34,830 bases of DNA from an uncultured Clostridia bacterium (GTDB lineage Bacteria > Bacillota_A > Clostridia > TANB77 > CAG-508). How positions within the stretch are numbered: position 1 is the first letter of the stretch; every line of letters starts with the position of its first letter. Positions 22,225-31,869 of the stretch are shown here, in pieces. The translations under genes and the position numbers were made by a program. The stretch is taken from assembly GCA_944393295.1 (NCBI GenBank), contig CALXZR010000111.1, positions 1-34,830 of the forward strand. Direction: 5' to 3'. The notes under the pieces were generated by a model. The model worked only from the letters and a program-made list of their open reading frames with translations. It was not told where the DNA came from and did not search any database.

Positions 22225-23769
22225 TTATTTTGCATAATCTATTACTCTAGATTCTCTAATAACGTTTACTTTGATTTGTCCTGGATATTCCATTTCATTC
22301 TCAACACGTTTTGCAACTTCTCTTGCCATAACTACCATTTCGCTATCGCTTACTTTATCTGGTTTTACAATTAAACGAACTTCACGTCCAGCTTGAATTG
22401 CAAAAGATTTTTCAACTCCATCAAAAGAATTCGCAATTTCTTCAAGTTTTTCAAGTCTTTTAATATAAGACTCTAGAGTTTCTCTTCTAGCTCCTGGTCT
22501 TGAAGCTGAAATTGCATCAGCAGCTTGTACAAGTATAGCTTCTATTGTAAGAGGTTCTACATCACCATGATGTGCTTCTACAGCATTTATTACCATTTCA
22601 TTTTCTTTATATTTCTTTAATACATCCACACCAATTTCAACATGAGTTCCTTCCATATCGTGATCTAAAGCTTTACCTATATCGTGTAATAAACCTGCTC
22701 TTCTTGCAATTTTTGAATTAACACCTAACTCATCTGCCATAATTCTAGCTAAATTTGAAACTTCGATAGAATGATTTAAAACATTTTGACCATAACTTGT
22801 TCTATATTTTAGTTTTCCTATCAATTTAACTAAATCTGGGTGCAAATTATTTACACCTGTTTCTAAAACTGCTCTTTCTCCCTCTTCTTTTATAATTGCT
22901 TCAACTTCCTCTTTTGATTTTTCAACCATTTCTTCAATTTTAGCTGGATGAATTCTTCCATCATCTATTAATTTTTCAAGAGTAAGTCTTGCAACTTCTC
23001 TTCTTAACGGATCAAAGCCAGAAATAATAACAGCTTCTGGAGTATCGTCAATTATAAGATCAATACCTGTTAAAGTTTCTAAAGCTTTTATGTTTCTACC
23101 TTCTCTACCTATAATTCTACCTTTCATTTCGTCATTTGGAAGAGAAACAACAGATACAGTTGTTTCAGAAGTATGATCTGCAGCACATTTTTGAATTGCA
23201 AATCCAATGATTTCCTTGGCATTTTTTAAAGATTCTTCTTTTGCCTTTGCTTCAGCTTCTCTGATTATTGCAGCTTTTTCAGTTGTTACTTCTTTTTCTA
23301 AATCGCTTAATAGTTGTTGCTTAGCTTGTTCTTCTGTAAGTCCTGAAATTCTTTGCAATTCTTCTTTTTCTTTTTCTACTAATTCTTCTAGTTCTTGTTT
23401 TTTCTGCTCACTTTCTGCAAATTTTCTTTCTAAATCTTTTTCTTTTCCATCATAAATCATTGCACGTTTTTCAAGATTTTCTTCTTTTTGAATTAATCTT
23501 TTTTCTTGTACTTGAATGTCGCCTCTTCTTTCTTTTATCTCTTGATCTAATTCATTTCTTATTTGTAAAACATCTTCTTTAGCCTTAATCAATTCTTCTT
23601 TTTTAATGTTTTCTGCTTCTATTTTTACGTTTTCTAATAGTCTTTTTGCTTCGCTTTCTGCACTTTGAATTTTAGATTCTGCAATTTTTTTTCTGATATA
23701 TACTCCAACCGGAATAAAAATTACAGCTGAGATTAAGAAAGTGGCAACAATAGTTAAAACTGTTTGCAT
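22225..23769 (-). CDS. rny: Ribonuclease Y
   Basis: Membrane-anchored endoribonuclease that starts mRNA decay in many Firmicutes. The 514-aa protein has an N-terminal membrane helix (about 5-24), a long coiled coil (about 30-190), a KH RNA-binding domain ([12 protein letters not shown] near 218), and an HD domain. The metal motif of the HD domain is [12 protein letters not shown]. Length and order are standard. AGAGGTAA precedes the ATG. It is monocistronic, with strong promoter and terminator. Confidence 0.96.
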   Translation of the reverse strand: MQTVLTIVATFLISAVIFIPVGVYIRKKIAESKIQSAESEAKRLLENVKIEAENIKKEELIKAKEDVLQIRNELDQEIKERRGDIQVQEKRLIQKEENLEKRAMIYDGKEKDLERKFAESEQKKQELEELVEKEKEELQRISGLTEEQAKQQLLSDLEKEVTTEKAAIIREAEAKAKEESLKNAKEIIGFAIQKCAADHTSETTVSVVSLPNDEMKGRIIGREGRNIKALETLTGIDLIIDDTPEAVIISGFDPLRREVARLTLEKLIDDGRIHPAKIEEMVEKSKEEVEAIIKEEGERAVLETGVNNLHPDLVKLIGKLKYRTSYGQNVLNHSIEVSNLARIMADELGVNSKIARRAGLLHDIGKALDHDMEGTHVEIGVDVLKKYKENEMVINAVEAHHGDVEPLTIEAILVQAADAISASRPGARRETLESYIKRLEKLEEIANSFDGVEKSFAIQAGREVRLIVKPDKVSDSEMVVMAREVAKRVENEMEYPGQIKVNVIRESRVIDYAK

Positions 23770-23871
23770 AATTACTTACCTCTTTCTATTAAATTTTCAA
23801 TGTACAAATAAATTATTTTATAAATTAATTACATTTTATATAATTTATATTGTATTTTATACTATGCTTTT

Positions 23872-23900
23872 ATTTTATATGTATTACGGTAAACTGTCAA
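23872..23900 (-). promoter_or_regulatory. Promoter of rny
   Basis: On the minus strand, TTGACA (23895-23900), a 17-nt spacer, then TAAAAT (23872-23877). The leader is about 95 nt. Confidence 0.65.
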
Positions 23901-23976
23901 GTTATTTTATTATTTTTCCTTGATTTTCTTTAAATATATAAATAAAAATATTACATCTAAATTATAATATAACATT

Positions 23977-24984
23977 TTAATCTATTTCGATTCTATCTAT
24001 TTTAGCAACATCATATTTTTCTCTTAATTTTTCAAATTTTTCTTTATATCTATCTTCTTTATCGCTATTTACAATATTCATTGCTTCTTTATATTTAATT
24101 TCAAAAAGCTCTACAAGTTTTATTTTTAAACCTTCTCTATTTATTGTATTTTTATCTTTTATCATATCTAAAAATCTAATAACTGTTTCAAAATATTTTC
24201 TATAGCAATCTAAAACTAAATTATTTAAATGAATTTTTTTTGCCAAATTAATACAATATTCTATTCCATCTAACATTAATAATCTTTCTTCACTAAAAGG
24301 TCTATTTACTGTACTAGTTTTTCTTTGCACATAAACATACTGTACTTTGTGTAATTTTAAATTTTTCTTTGTATTGTAATATAATTTATACATGGTTCCC
24401 CATTCCTCATATATTCTAACTTCAGAAAAACGTATATTTTCAAAAACTTCTTTTTTATAAATTTTATTTACCTTCACTATAGTTTCCAAATATTCCGCAA
24501 AATCTTCTCCAAATAACTTTCTTAGTCCTCCGATTGAATCAAAAATCTCTACTTCTTCATTATCTTGAATCTCAAATTCTTCTATATATACCTTATCAAC
24601 ATCTTCTTCCTCTTTTACCTTTATCATTGAACATTCTGTTATATCTGTATTATATTTTTCTGCAAGAATATAAAGATTTTTATAAAAATTTCTATTTATA
24701 TAATCATCTGGATCAGAAAATCCTATATATTCACCTTTAGCACAATCAAGTGCTAAATTTATTGCTCCTGCTTGTCCACTATTTTCTTTATGAATAACTT
24801 TTACTCTTTTATCTAATTTTGCATACTCGTCACAAATATCTCCACTTCTATCTGTAGAGCCATCATCTACTAATATAATTTCTAGATTTTTATAAGTTTG
24901 ATTAATAATAGAATTTATTGACCTTCTTAAGTATTTTTCTACATTGTATACAGGTACTATTATACTAATTAATTTATTATCCAT
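23977..24984 (-). CDS. Family 2 glycosyltransferase
   Basis: The 335-aa GT-A fold enzyme transfers a sugar from a nucleotide donor; acceptor unknown. The N-terminal domain shows S-I-I-V-P-V-Y-N-V-E-K-Y-L (7-19), I-L-V-D-D-G-S-T-D (36-44), N-S-G-Q-A-G-A-I-N and the metal-binding D-P-D-D (95-98). The C-terminal part is charged and helical, with no membrane segments. The start has only a weak SD (GGATG). It is alone between rny and xerD with no other surface-polysaccharide genes, so its pathway is open; capsule, wall polymer or glycoprotein are all possible. Confidence 0.85.
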   Translation of the reverse strand: MDNKLISIIVPVYNVEKYLRRSINSIINQTYKNLEIILVDDGSTDRSGDICDEYAKLDKRVKVIHKENSGQAGAINLALDCAKGEYIGFSDPDDYINRNFYKNLYILAEKYNTDITECSMIKVKEEEDVDKVYIEEFEIQDNEEVEIFDSIGGLRKLFGEDFAEYLETIVKVNKIYKKEVFENIRFSEVRIYEEWGTMYKLYYNTKKNLKLHKVQYVYVQRKTSTVNRPFSEERLLMLDGIEYCINLAKKIHLNNLVLDCYRKYFETVIRFLDMIKDKNTINREGLKIKLVELFEIKYKEAMNIVNSDKEDRYKEKFEKLREKYDVAKIDRIEID

Positions 24985-25069
24985 AATATTTCATCCATTT
25001 CTTCTTTATTTAATTTTACTTATTGTACAATAAATTTATATAAATTACTAGCCTTATAAATAAAAAAAA

Positions 25070-25097
25070 GAATACTTTGAATACTTTCAAAATATTC
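25070..25097 (-). terminator. Terminator of the xerD unit
   Basis: A 9-bp stem with one G-U (25070-25078 with 25089-25097) has a 10-nt loop and is followed by eight U on the minus strand. A direct repeat of GAATACTTT (25070-25078, 25079-25087) allows a second fold. Confidence 0.55.
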
Positions 25098-25129
25098 CCT
25101 TTATTTTTATTTATTTTAAACCATTTCTT

Positions 25130-26011
25130 TTATGCTCTTGGATGAGCTTTATGGTATATTTCTTTTAAATTTTCATTTTGAAATTGCATATAAACTTGTG
25201 TTGAAGATATATCTGAATGTCCAAGCATTGTTTGAATAGCTTTTAAATCTGCACCATTTTGCAAAAGATGTGTTGCAAAAGAATGTCTTAAAACATGTGG
25301 AGTTATATCTTTTGTGATATGAGCCTGTTCTTTATAGAACTTAACAATTTTCCAAAAACCTTGTCTAGTTAATCTTTTTCCATTTACATTTACAAATAAA
25401 GCTTTATTAGATTCATCTTTTATTAATATTGGTCTAGCTTTTTCAATATACTCTTTTAGAGCTTTCATTGATAAAGATCCTAAAGGTATATTTCTTTTCT
25501 TAAATCCTGTATGACAATATACATAATTTTCTTCTAAATTTACATCATCTATATCTAATGAAATAATTTCTGTAACTCTCATTCCTGTTGCATATGCAAA
25601 TTCTAGCATGGCTTTATCTCTAATACCTTTTAAATCTACATCTTTAGGTTGTTCAAGTAAAAGTTCTACTTCTTTTGATGTTAAAATACTTGGTGCTTTT
25701 TTCTCTACTTTAGGAGATTGTACACCACTTGTTGGATCTTTTTTTACTTTCTTTGTTCTTAATAAAAATTGATAGAAAGAACGAATAGATGCTAAAGCTC
25801 TAGATATTGTTGATGTTTTCTTATTTAATCCTTTTAAGTATTCAAAATACTCATTTATATCATCTGAATTTATTTTTAAATAATTTTTTCTTTTTTGCTC
25901 TATGTATGCTTGATATTGTGAAATATCTCTTTTGTAAGATTGCAATGTATTAGAAGATACCTTCTTATCATTTTCAAGAAATTCTAAAAAAAGTTTTATT
26001 TGTTTTTCCAT
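25130..26011 (-). CDS. xerD: Tyrosine recombinase of the XerC/XerD type
   Basis: The 293-aa site-specific recombinase probably resolves chromosome dimers at dif. It has an N-terminal SAM-like DNA-binding domain (1 to about 90). The catalytic domain has Arg145 (T-G-M-R-V-T-E), Lys171 or Lys172, His239 and Arg242 (H-V-L-R-H-S-F-A-T-H), His265 (L-G-H-S) and the nucleophile Tyr274. I chose the ATG at 26011, eight bases after GGAG; an in-frame upstream extension lacks family similarity. It lies next to spoIIM, as xerD does in Bacillus. Assignment to XerD over XerC rests on that context. Confidence 0.88.
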   Translation of the reverse strand: MEKQIKLFLEFLENDKKVSSNTLQSYKRDISQYQAYIEQKRKNYLKINSDDINEYFEYLKGLNKKTSTISRALASIRSFYQFLLRTKKVKKDPTSGVQSPKVEKKAPSILTSKEVELLLEQPKDVDLKGIRDKAMLEFAYATGMRVTEIISLDIDDVNLEENYVYCHTGFKKRNIPLGSLSMKALKEYIEKARPILIKDESNKALFVNVNGKRLTRQGFWKIVKFYKEQAHITKDITPHVLRHSFATHLLQNGADLKAIQTMLGHSDISSTQVYMQFQNENLKEIYHKAHPRA

Positions 26012-26126
26012 GCTCATTTCTCCAATCATACTTTTATTTATTTGTTGCATTTTTATGGTATGCACAACCTATAATTTACATAAGATATATATGTTATATC
26101 AAAAGAATTAAAAAAAGTAAAGTCTT

Positions 26127-26741
26127 TTACAAAAAATCTTTTAAAAAAATTAAAAAATTTGTTGATATATACACTTCTATAAAGCTTGCTATTACAGATA
26201 GAATTAATGATATTAACATAATTATTGAATGCCTTAATAATTCTATTTTTATATTCACACAATTTCTTTTAATATTTAAATATAGCTGAATTCCACTATT
26301 AGCTATTAAGAAAATTGCAATAAATAAAACTATATTTTGAAGAAGCATTGTTGAAGCAGTAAATATAGCCCCAGTTTTAAATCCTAAGCTTGTAAAAACA
26401 GCTGCTATAGTATATCCGAGTGAAAAACCTTTATAAAGACAAGCTAAGTATATTAAAAAACTTCCTATTACTGTACAACCTAAGAACCATACAATAAGTA
26501 TAAATATGCAATTATTTTTTAAACTTTCCAAAAGTAAAACTGCTTTGTTTATTCCTTCAGCAGTTTTTATATTTGTAATTAAGCTTTGAATATAGGCATT
26601 TATATTAGTAATTTCTCCTTCATTTCCTTTTTGTATAAATAGAATTCCAAATATAAAACCTATAATTAATGTACTACATAGTAAAATATATTCTTTTTTA
26701 TATTTTCGTAGATAATTTTTCAATATATGTTTCTTTTTCAT
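26127..26741 (-). CDS. spoIIM: Stage II sporulation protein M (SpoIIM)
   Basis: The 204-aa polytopic membrane protein has a basic start and about five hydrophobic segments, with the family-like G-F-I-F-G-I-L-F near 28 and Y-K-G-F-S-L-G-Y-T-I-A near 103. SpoIIM, with SpoIID and SpoIIP, degrades septal peptidoglycan and drives engulfment of the forespore; it is the scaffold in the mother-cell membrane. The neighbours xerD and an EndoQ-family gene match the Bacillus region. It contains CTCGGAT out of frame (26414-26420), a useful control for the CGG observation. The SD is weak (AAAGG at about 11 nt). Confidence 0.85.
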   Translation of the reverse strand: MKKKHILKNYLRKYKKEYILLCSTLIIGFIFGILFIQKGNEGEITNINAYIQSLITNIKTAEGINKAVLLLESLKNNCIFILIVWFLGCTVIGSFLIYLACLYKGFSLGYTIAAVFTSLGFKTGAIFTASTMLLQNIVLFIAIFLIANSGIQLYLNIKRNCVNIKIELLRHSIIMLISLILSVIASFIEVYISTNFLIFLKDFL

Positions 26742-26820
26742 AAACCAAAAGCCTTTCTACTTTTCTTTACCTAAGTGTATTCTTTTGATTTTGAAAAAGA
26801 ACATAAAAAAATTATTTATT

Positions 26821-28008
26821 TTATTCTACTTTTCCGTAAACTCCTCCACCACCTTCTACAATGTGCATTTTTCCATCTCTAGCATTAATTATATTTTTAG
26901 CAATTTTTTCTCCAACAGCTGCCTCTATATCATCATTAGAAAGTTTATGTAATATAGTCATTTCTGTACCAAATTGATTTAATAATTTATCAATTGTTTT
27001 ATTTCCAAGACCTGGTATAAAGGTAAGTGGAATTTGATAAACATAAGGTGGTCTATTTTCTGGACTTTTTGTTTTTTCTTTATCTTTTATAATTTCAATT
27101 CTATCAAAAACTCCCATTGTTATATTTTTACTATCACAAGTATCACATTTTGTAACAGGAGCTTTACCTTCAATTCTTTTACCACAAACTTCACAATAAG
27201 TTCTATGATACTTACCAAGTTTTGGATCTAATCCATAATTACAAGTAATTTTTCTTCCATTTTCATTTTTTAAAGCCATTAATAATTCCTTATAACTAAT
27301 ATCCTCTAGTTCCATAACATTATATTCTCTAGCTATTTTAGGAAGAGAATGTGCATCCGAATTTGTTAGAAAAGTTTTTTCTTCTAACTCAGATATTTCA
27401 TCTGCTAAATAAGTATCTGAACTTAATCCAAGTTCAATAGCTGGTATATGAGAATACTTTTCTTTAAAAATTCTTTTTAAACTTTTTGTGCAGTTTCCAT
27501 AGAAGCTTTTATGTGGTGTAAAAGCATGTGCTGGTACTAAAATTCCATTATTAGCTTCTACTATATCAATTAGTTCATATGCTGATATATCTGCTCTTTG
27601 TGAACTCAAAGTCATATTTTTTATGTGTTTACTCATTTCTTTAGAAAAGGCTTTTATATCCTTTAAACTTGGAAAATAACATAAATTATGTGCACTTCCA
27701 GTTTTTCCATCCTCATTAACTTCTGAGGTTTCAATTTCACTGCCTAGTATAATACAAACTTTATCTTGGTAAATAATTCCACCATCTTTTATTTCGTAAG
27801 CTTCTCCAGTTTTTAAAAAATTTTCAATGTCTTCTATTACATAAGGTGAAGCACAATCTATTATTCCTACTATATTAATTCCTTTTCTTTCTACACATTC
27901 TTTAGCTATATTAGCAAAATTTAAGCTTCTTGCTGCTGTTATTTTTATTGGTTTTCCATTTTCACTTCTACCTATATGAACATGTAAATCTGCAAATACT
28001 TTGTACAT
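26821..28008 (-). CDS. Endonuclease Q family protein (PHP domain, YqxK type)
   Basis: The 395-aa product has an N-terminal PHP phosphoesterase domain, with metal ligands seen in A-D-L-H-V-H-I-G (6-13), D-C-A-S-P (51-55) and N-S-D-A-H-S (216-221). A four-Cys zinc finger follows (C272, C275, C288, C291), then a helix-hairpin-helix region (I-P-G-L-G-N-K-T-I-D, from about 329). This is the EndoQ architecture. EndoQ cuts DNA 5' of deaminated bases such as uracil and hypoxanthine. The C-terminus V-E-G-G-G-G-V-Y-G-K is typical of the bacterial group. It is the first gene of a unit with spoIIM and xerD. Confidence 0.85.
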   Translation of the reverse strand: MYKVFADLHVHIGRSENGKPIKITAARSLNFANIAKECVERKGINIVGIIDCASPYVIEDIENFLKTGEAYEIKDGGIIYQDKVCIILGSEIETSEVNEDGKTGSAHNLCYFPSLKDIKAFSKEMSKHIKNMTLSSQRADISAYELIDIVEANNGILVPAHAFTPHKSFYGNCTKSLKRIFKEKYSHIPAIELGLSSDTYLADEISELEEKTFLTNSDAHSLPKIAREYNVMELEDISYKELLMALKNENGRKITCNYGLDPKLGKYHRTYCEVCGKRIEGKAPVTKCDTCDSKNITMGVFDRIEIIKDKEKTKSPENRPPYVYQIPLTFIPGLGNKTIDKLLNQFGTEMTILHKLSNDDIEAAVGEKIAKNIINARDGKMHIVEGGGGVYGKVE

Positions 28009-28048
28009 TTTTTTCCCCTTTTATCTTTTCTATTTTTAAATCATTTGT

Positions 28049-28077
28049 ATTATATTTCTTTTTTCTACAAAATTCAA
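28049..28077 (-). promoter_or_regulatory. Promoter of the EndoQ-spoIIM-xerD unit
   Basis: On the minus strand, TTGAAT (28072-28077), a 17-nt spacer, then TATAAT (28049-28054). Confidence 0.6.
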
Positions 28078-28123
28078 TTATTTTTACCAATTTGTAACAC
28101 TGTTTTATTTTAGTTACCCAAAA

Positions 28124-28154
28124 GAAAAGAAGTAGGTTTTGCCTACTTCTTTTC
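28124..28154 (-). terminator. Terminator of rnpB
   Basis: A perfect 13-bp stem (28124-28136 with 28142-28154) has a 5-nt loop and a U-rich tail on the minus strand. Confidence 0.75.
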
Positions 28155-28160
28155 ATATAA

Positions 28161-28501
28161 AAGTAAATCTATAAGCCGGGTTCTGTCGTGAATAGTCATT
28201 TATCTAGGATATATATTGCTATATATCTCAAGCCACTCAAATCGAGAAAATGGCGAGCAGCCTTAGCTTTCTCTACAAGGTGTTGCTCCAGATAGGGTTT
28301 ACACAGCCAGTACATCACTGTACTGCTGGTGGGCTTTTACTCCACCTTTTCATCTGAACCAATTTCTTGGTTGTTATTTTCTGTTGCACTTTCCCTAAGG
28401 TTACCCTCGCTTGACGTTATCAAGTATCTTTGCTCTATGGAGCCCGGACTTTCCTCTCGTGATACCTTTCGGTATTCACCAGCGACTATCCAATTTACTT
28501 C
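28161..28501 (-). ncRNA. rnpB: RNase P RNA
   Basis: Catalytic RNA of RNase P, which makes the 5' ends of tRNAs. The minus strand shows the conserved 5' region (GGATAGTCGCTGGTGAATACC), the GAGGAAAGTCCGGGCTCC block, and the 3' block ACAGAACCCGGCTTAT. The ends pair as helix P1 (AAGTAAAT with ATTTACTT). The 5' end at 28501 agrees with the promoter at 28508-28536. Confidence 0.95.
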
Positions 28502-28507
28502 TTTTTT

Positions 28508-28536
28508 ATTTTACTCTGATTCAAATTCTTTGTCAA
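28508..28536 (-). promoter_or_regulatory. Promoter of rnpB
   Basis: On the minus strand, TTGACA (28531-28536), a 17-nt spacer, then TAAAAT (28508-28513). The predicted start is at about 28501, the RNA 5' end. Confidence 0.75.
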
Positions 28537-28541
28537 GTTTT

Positions 28542-29447
28542 CTATTTTCTCTTAATTTTTGCTACAAAAAAGCCTTCATATAATTCGTTTGGCATTACAC
28601 ATAAAGTTCCATCAACTTTAGTATCCAGTATTGGTAGTTCTGAAAAATGCTTTAAATCAATAGGAACTATCTCTGCGTTTTCATTTTTTAAAACTTTTTC
28701 TAGTAAATATTCATTTTCTTCTTTTAAAATAGAACAAGTTGAATATACCATCTCTCCACCAGATTTCAAAATTTTCAAAGCTTTTTTTAACAAAGTCTCT
28801 TGCACTTTTACTGATCTATTTATTAATTCTTCTGTAAAATACTTTTCTATATTATTATCTAAAATATTTAAAGTTCCACTACCACTACATGGTGCATCTA
28901 ATAAAATTTTATCAAAAGAGAAAAAATCACTTAAATTTCTTGCATCTTCTCTCATAATATTTATGCATTTTGCGCCTTGCTTGTTTACATTGTACTCTAG
29001 TCTATCACATCTAATCTTATTTTTTTCACAGGCTGTAATTAAAGCTTTATTATTTGCTATTGCTGCCATTTGAGTAGTTTTTCCTCCCGGAGCTGCTGTC
29101 ATATCTAGTATATTTTCTTTTTCTTTAGGTTCTAATATTATTGGCGGAAGCATTGAAGATAAACTTTGCATATAAATTTTACCTTCATCGTAAATATCTA
29201 ATTTTCTAATTTCTTGTTCATCTACATTTTCTATTATGAAAGCTGAATTATAAAAATTTACTTTTTTATATTTTATATTTAATTTTTCTAAAGTATTTGC
29301 AATTTCTTCTTCGTCTGCTTTTATTAAATTTGCTCTTAAAGTTACCTTTCTCGGTAATTTATATCCAGAAATAATTTTCTTAGTAAGCTCTTCTCCATAT
29401 TCATTTAATAATTTTTCTTCTAAAAATACCGGTATATTTTCTTGCAT
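28542..29447 (-). CDS. RsmB/NSUN family RNA cytosine-5 methyltransferase
   Basis: The 301-aa SAM-dependent enzyme probably makes m5C in rRNA. It has an N-terminal RNA-binding part, the SAM motif D-M-T-A-A-P-G-G-K-T-T-Q, and the two catalytic Cys in A-P-C-S-G-S-G-T and S-T-C-S-I. It is shorter than RsmB proper (no NusB-like N-terminal domain), so it may be an RsmF-type enzyme. It follows mutL by 18 nt in the same unit, and AGAGG precedes the ATG. Confidence 0.85.
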   Translation of the reverse strand: MQENIPVFLEEKLLNEYGEELTKKIISGYKLPRKVTLRANLIKADEEEIANTLEKLNIKYKKVNFYNSAFIIENVDEQEIRKLDIYDEGKIYMQSLSSMLPPIILEPKEKENILDMTAAPGGKTTQMAAIANNKALITACEKNKIRCDRLEYNVNKQGAKCINIMREDARNLSDFFSFDKILLDAPCSGSGTLNILDNNIEKYFTEELINRSVKVQETLLKKALKILKSGGEMVYSTCSILKEENEYLLEKVLKNENAEIVPIDLKHFSELPILDTKVDGTLCVMPNELYEGFFVAKIKRK

Positions 29448-29465
29448 TAAATTTTCCTCTACTTA

Positions 29466-31196
29466 TTATTTTCTTAATTTCATATTTAAAATTTCTTCTT
29501 TGCTATATTTTATAGTTGTTGGTCTTCCATGTGGACAAGTATATGGATTTGGCAAACTCCATAATTCCTGCAACAGAGTATCTATTTCTTTAAAGGTAAG
29601 TACCATTCCTGCTTTTACAGCTGCTTTACAAGCTACAGTTGCAACAAATTTATTTTCAATTTCTTGTTTAGTAGTTCTTGAAAATGAAGTTAATTCTTTT
29701 AGTGTATCTTGAAAAATTGTTGTGCTGTCTAAATTGTAGGCAATGCTTGGTACTCCACTTATTTTTATTGTATTATTTCCAAAATCTTCTATTTGAAATC
29801 CAACCTTTTCAAATATTTCTATATTATCTTTTACTAGTTCAACCTCTGCTGGTTTAAGAGGCAAAATAGTTGGAATAATTAGCATTTGTGTTTCTGGCTT
29901 TTTTCCACTATTATAGCTATCTTTTACTTGTTCATATAAAACTCTTTCGTGCGCTGCGTGTTGATCTATAAAATAAAGTTCATCATTTATTTCAATTATT
30001 ATAAAAGTTTTAAAAACTACGCCAATAAACTTGTAATCTAATTTATTTTTGGTATTTACCATTTGAGGTTTTATTTCTAAAGATTTTTCTTCTTTTGTTT
30101 TCTGTATTCTTTTTAGTAAATAATTTGCTGGTAAATAGCTTTCTTGCCTTTGTACATATTCTTGTCTAATTTCCTCTGAATTTCTGGTTTCGTCCTTTCC
30201 TAAAAATTCTTCCTTTAACAAAGCTTCTTTCACAGCTTGATACACTATTTTAAATACATCCTCCTCATTTTGAAATTTTATCTCTTTTTTGGTAGGATGA
30301 ATATTCATATCTATTAGTTGTGGAGATATTTCCAAATTTAAAATAGCAAAAGGAAATTTTCCAATTTTTAAAGCACCTTTAAAGGCTTGCTCTACTCCAT
30401 CAGTTAAAATCTCATTTTCAACAGAACGATTATTTACAAAAAAAATCTCATTTTTTCTATATGGCATCTCTATTCTTGAATTTCCTACAACACCTCTTAT
30501 TTTCATATTTTGATAAGAAAAATCTACCTCAATTAAATTGCTAGCAATATCTTTGCCAAAAATTTCATAAACTGCATCTTGTATTTTAGAATTTCCACTA
30601 GTTTTTAATACTAATTTGCTTTCATTTATTAGCTTAAAAGAAACATTAAGATTTGCTAAAGCCAATCTTATTACTACTTTTTTTATTTTTTGAAATTCTG
30701 AATTATCATTTTTTAAAAATTTATATCTAACTGGAACATTATAAAATAAGTCTTTTACAACTATATTTGTTCCATTTTGACATTGGCATTCTTCTATAAT
30801 TCCTTTTTTATTTCCTTTTACAGTATATGTATACCCTTGATTTGAGCTTTCTTTTTTGCTTGACAATGTAACTTCAGATATAGAAGCTATACTTGCCAAA
30901 GCCTCTCCTCTAAATCCCATTGTTAGTACTTTGCTTAAGTCTTGACTACTGCGAATTTTGCTAGTTGCATGTCTTTCAAAAGCAATATCTATATCATCAT
31001 AATCTATGCCTTTTCCATTATCCGATACTCTTATAAAGGTTTTTCCACCATTTTTTACTTCAATTTCTATTCGTGTAGAATTAGCATCTATTGAATTTTC
31101 TACTAGCTCCTTCACAACGGAAGCAGGTCCTTCTATTACTTCTCCTGCAGCTATTTGGTTTATTGTTAAATCATCTAATAATACTATTGTTTTCAT
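29466..31196 (-). CDS. mutL: DNA mismatch repair protein MutL
   Basis: The 576-aa GHKL ATPase couples mismatch recognition to repair. N-terminal motifs are E-L-V-E-N-S-I-D-A (about 31-39), D-N-G-K-G-I and G-F-R-G-E-A-L. The C-terminal domain has the endonuclease metal site D-Q-H-A-A-H-E-R and C-P-H-G-R-P-T, so this MutL can nick DNA itself, as in species without MutH. I chose the ATG at 31196 after GGGAAAGAG; an in-frame TTG 12 nt upstream overlaps that signal. MutS is not in the window. Confidence 0.94.
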   Translation of the reverse strand: MKTIVLLDDLTINQIAAGEVIEGPASVVKELVENSIDANSTRIEIEVKNGGKTFIRVSDNGKGIDYDDIDIAFERHATSKIRSSQDLSKVLTMGFRGEALASIASISEVTLSSKKESSNQGYTYTVKGNKKGIIEECQCQNGTNIVVKDLFYNVPVRYKFLKNDNSEFQKIKKVVIRLALANLNVSFKLINESKLVLKTSGNSKIQDAVYEIFGKDIASNLIEVDFSYQNMKIRGVVGNSRIEMPYRKNEIFFVNNRSVENEILTDGVEQAFKGALKIGKFPFAILNLEISPQLIDMNIHPTKKEIKFQNEEDVFKIVYQAVKEALLKEEFLGKDETRNSEEIRQEYVQRQESYLPANYLLKRIQKTKEEKSLEIKPQMVNTKNKLDYKFIGVVFKTFIIIEINDELYFIDQHAAHERVLYEQVKDSYNSGKKPETQMLIIPTILPLKPAEVELVKDNIEIFEKVGFQIEDFGNNTIKISGVPSIAYNLDSTTIFQDTLKELTSFSRTTKQEIENKFVATVACKAAVKAGMVLTFKEIDTLLQELWSLPNPYTCPHGRPTTIKYSKEEILNMKLRK

Positions 31197-31217
31197 ACTC
31201 TTTCCCAACTATAAACT

Positions 31218-31538
31218 TTATATAAAATTTGTTAAATCTTTACGAAAATAATCTTCTACTTCTATTTTATCTCCTAATAATTCTTGCAAATTGTTAACTT
31301 TAATTAGCATTTCCTTTTCTGTCTTTGACAAATGTTTTATCCTAAATTCTAGTTTTGAAGCTAAAGCTCTATTCTCTGTTTGCCATACAGCTTCTAGTTT
31401 TTTAGCACTATGTCTTAAAGTATATTTTGCACAATTTTTATCTTTTGAAAAATGTTCCTCCATTCTTTTCTTTATATCTTTAGTAATTCCAGTATAAATA
31501 GAATTATCTTCACATCTTAACATATAAATATAATACAT
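31218..31538 (-). CDS. GIY-YIG domain nuclease-like protein (UPF0213 type)
   Basis: The 106-aa protein opens M-Y-Y-I-Y-M-L-R-C with Y-T-G-I-T (residues 15-19), the GIY-YIG core, and R-M-E-E-H-F with the conserved Arg. A Glu in the second half (K-L-E-F-R-I-K) fits the metal-binding position. The small standalone family is of uncertain cellular role, probably DNA processing. It is co-transcribed with mutL. Confidence 0.85.
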   Translation of the reverse strand: MYYIYMLRCEDNSIYTGITKDIKKRMEEHFSKDKNCAKYTLRHSAKKLEAVWQTENRALASKLEFRIKHLSKTEKEMLIKVNNLQELLGDKIEVEDYFRKDLTNFI

Positions 31539-31548
31539 TTTTTTAACC

Positions 31549-31800
31549 CTACAATTCGAATATATTTGCTTTTAATATAATTTTTGAAATTTTACTTTTT
31601 TCTTTTAATGGCACTTCCCATCTACTACCTGTTATAGATTTTCCCTTTTTATATTCAATAGTCGGCTCTCCTAATATTTTTTGCAGTTCTCTCTCAAGTT
31701 CTACTCTATTTGTATATATTGATAAAAGTTTTTCTCCATATAGAACATTTACTGTTGTTTCTGTTTCGCATAAATTTGCTTGTTTGTATCTTTTTTCCAT
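31549..31800 (-). CDS. Small protein, unknown
   Basis: The 83-aa product opens M-E-K-R-Y-K-Q-A-N-L-C-E-T-E and continues with V-L-Y-G-E-K-L-L-S-I-Y-T-N and S-R-W-E-V-P-L. It has no membrane segment, and I cannot name a family. It heads the unit that runs through the GIY-YIG gene and mutL (10-nt gap to the next gene). The SD is weak, but a promoter lies close upstream. Confidence 0.6.
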   Translation of the reverse strand: MEKRYKQANLCETETTVNVLYGEKLLSIYTNRVELERELQKILGEPTIEYKKGKSITGSRWEVPLKEKSKISKIILKANIFEL

Positions 31801-31828
31801 TTCTACATCCTTAAATTTTATTTAAATC

Positions 31829-31858
31829 ATTGTATCACATTTTTTTAACTCAAATCAA
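31829..31858 (-). promoter_or_regulatory. Promoter of the 31549-mutL unit
   Basis: On the minus strand, TTGATT (31853-31858), an 18-nt spacer ending in TGA, then TACAAT (31829-31834). Confidence 0.45.
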
Positions 31859-31869
31859 ATTTTTTAGTA

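Noticed and set aside
26053..26262. A leftward 69-codon frame between spoIIM and xerD
   Set aside because: It overlaps the spoIIM 3' end in another frame and lacks an SD. The gap itself looks like an ordinary intergenic stretch.
28411..29073. A 220-codon rightward frame
   Set aside because: It runs across the RNase P RNA and the antisense strand of the methyltransferase gene.
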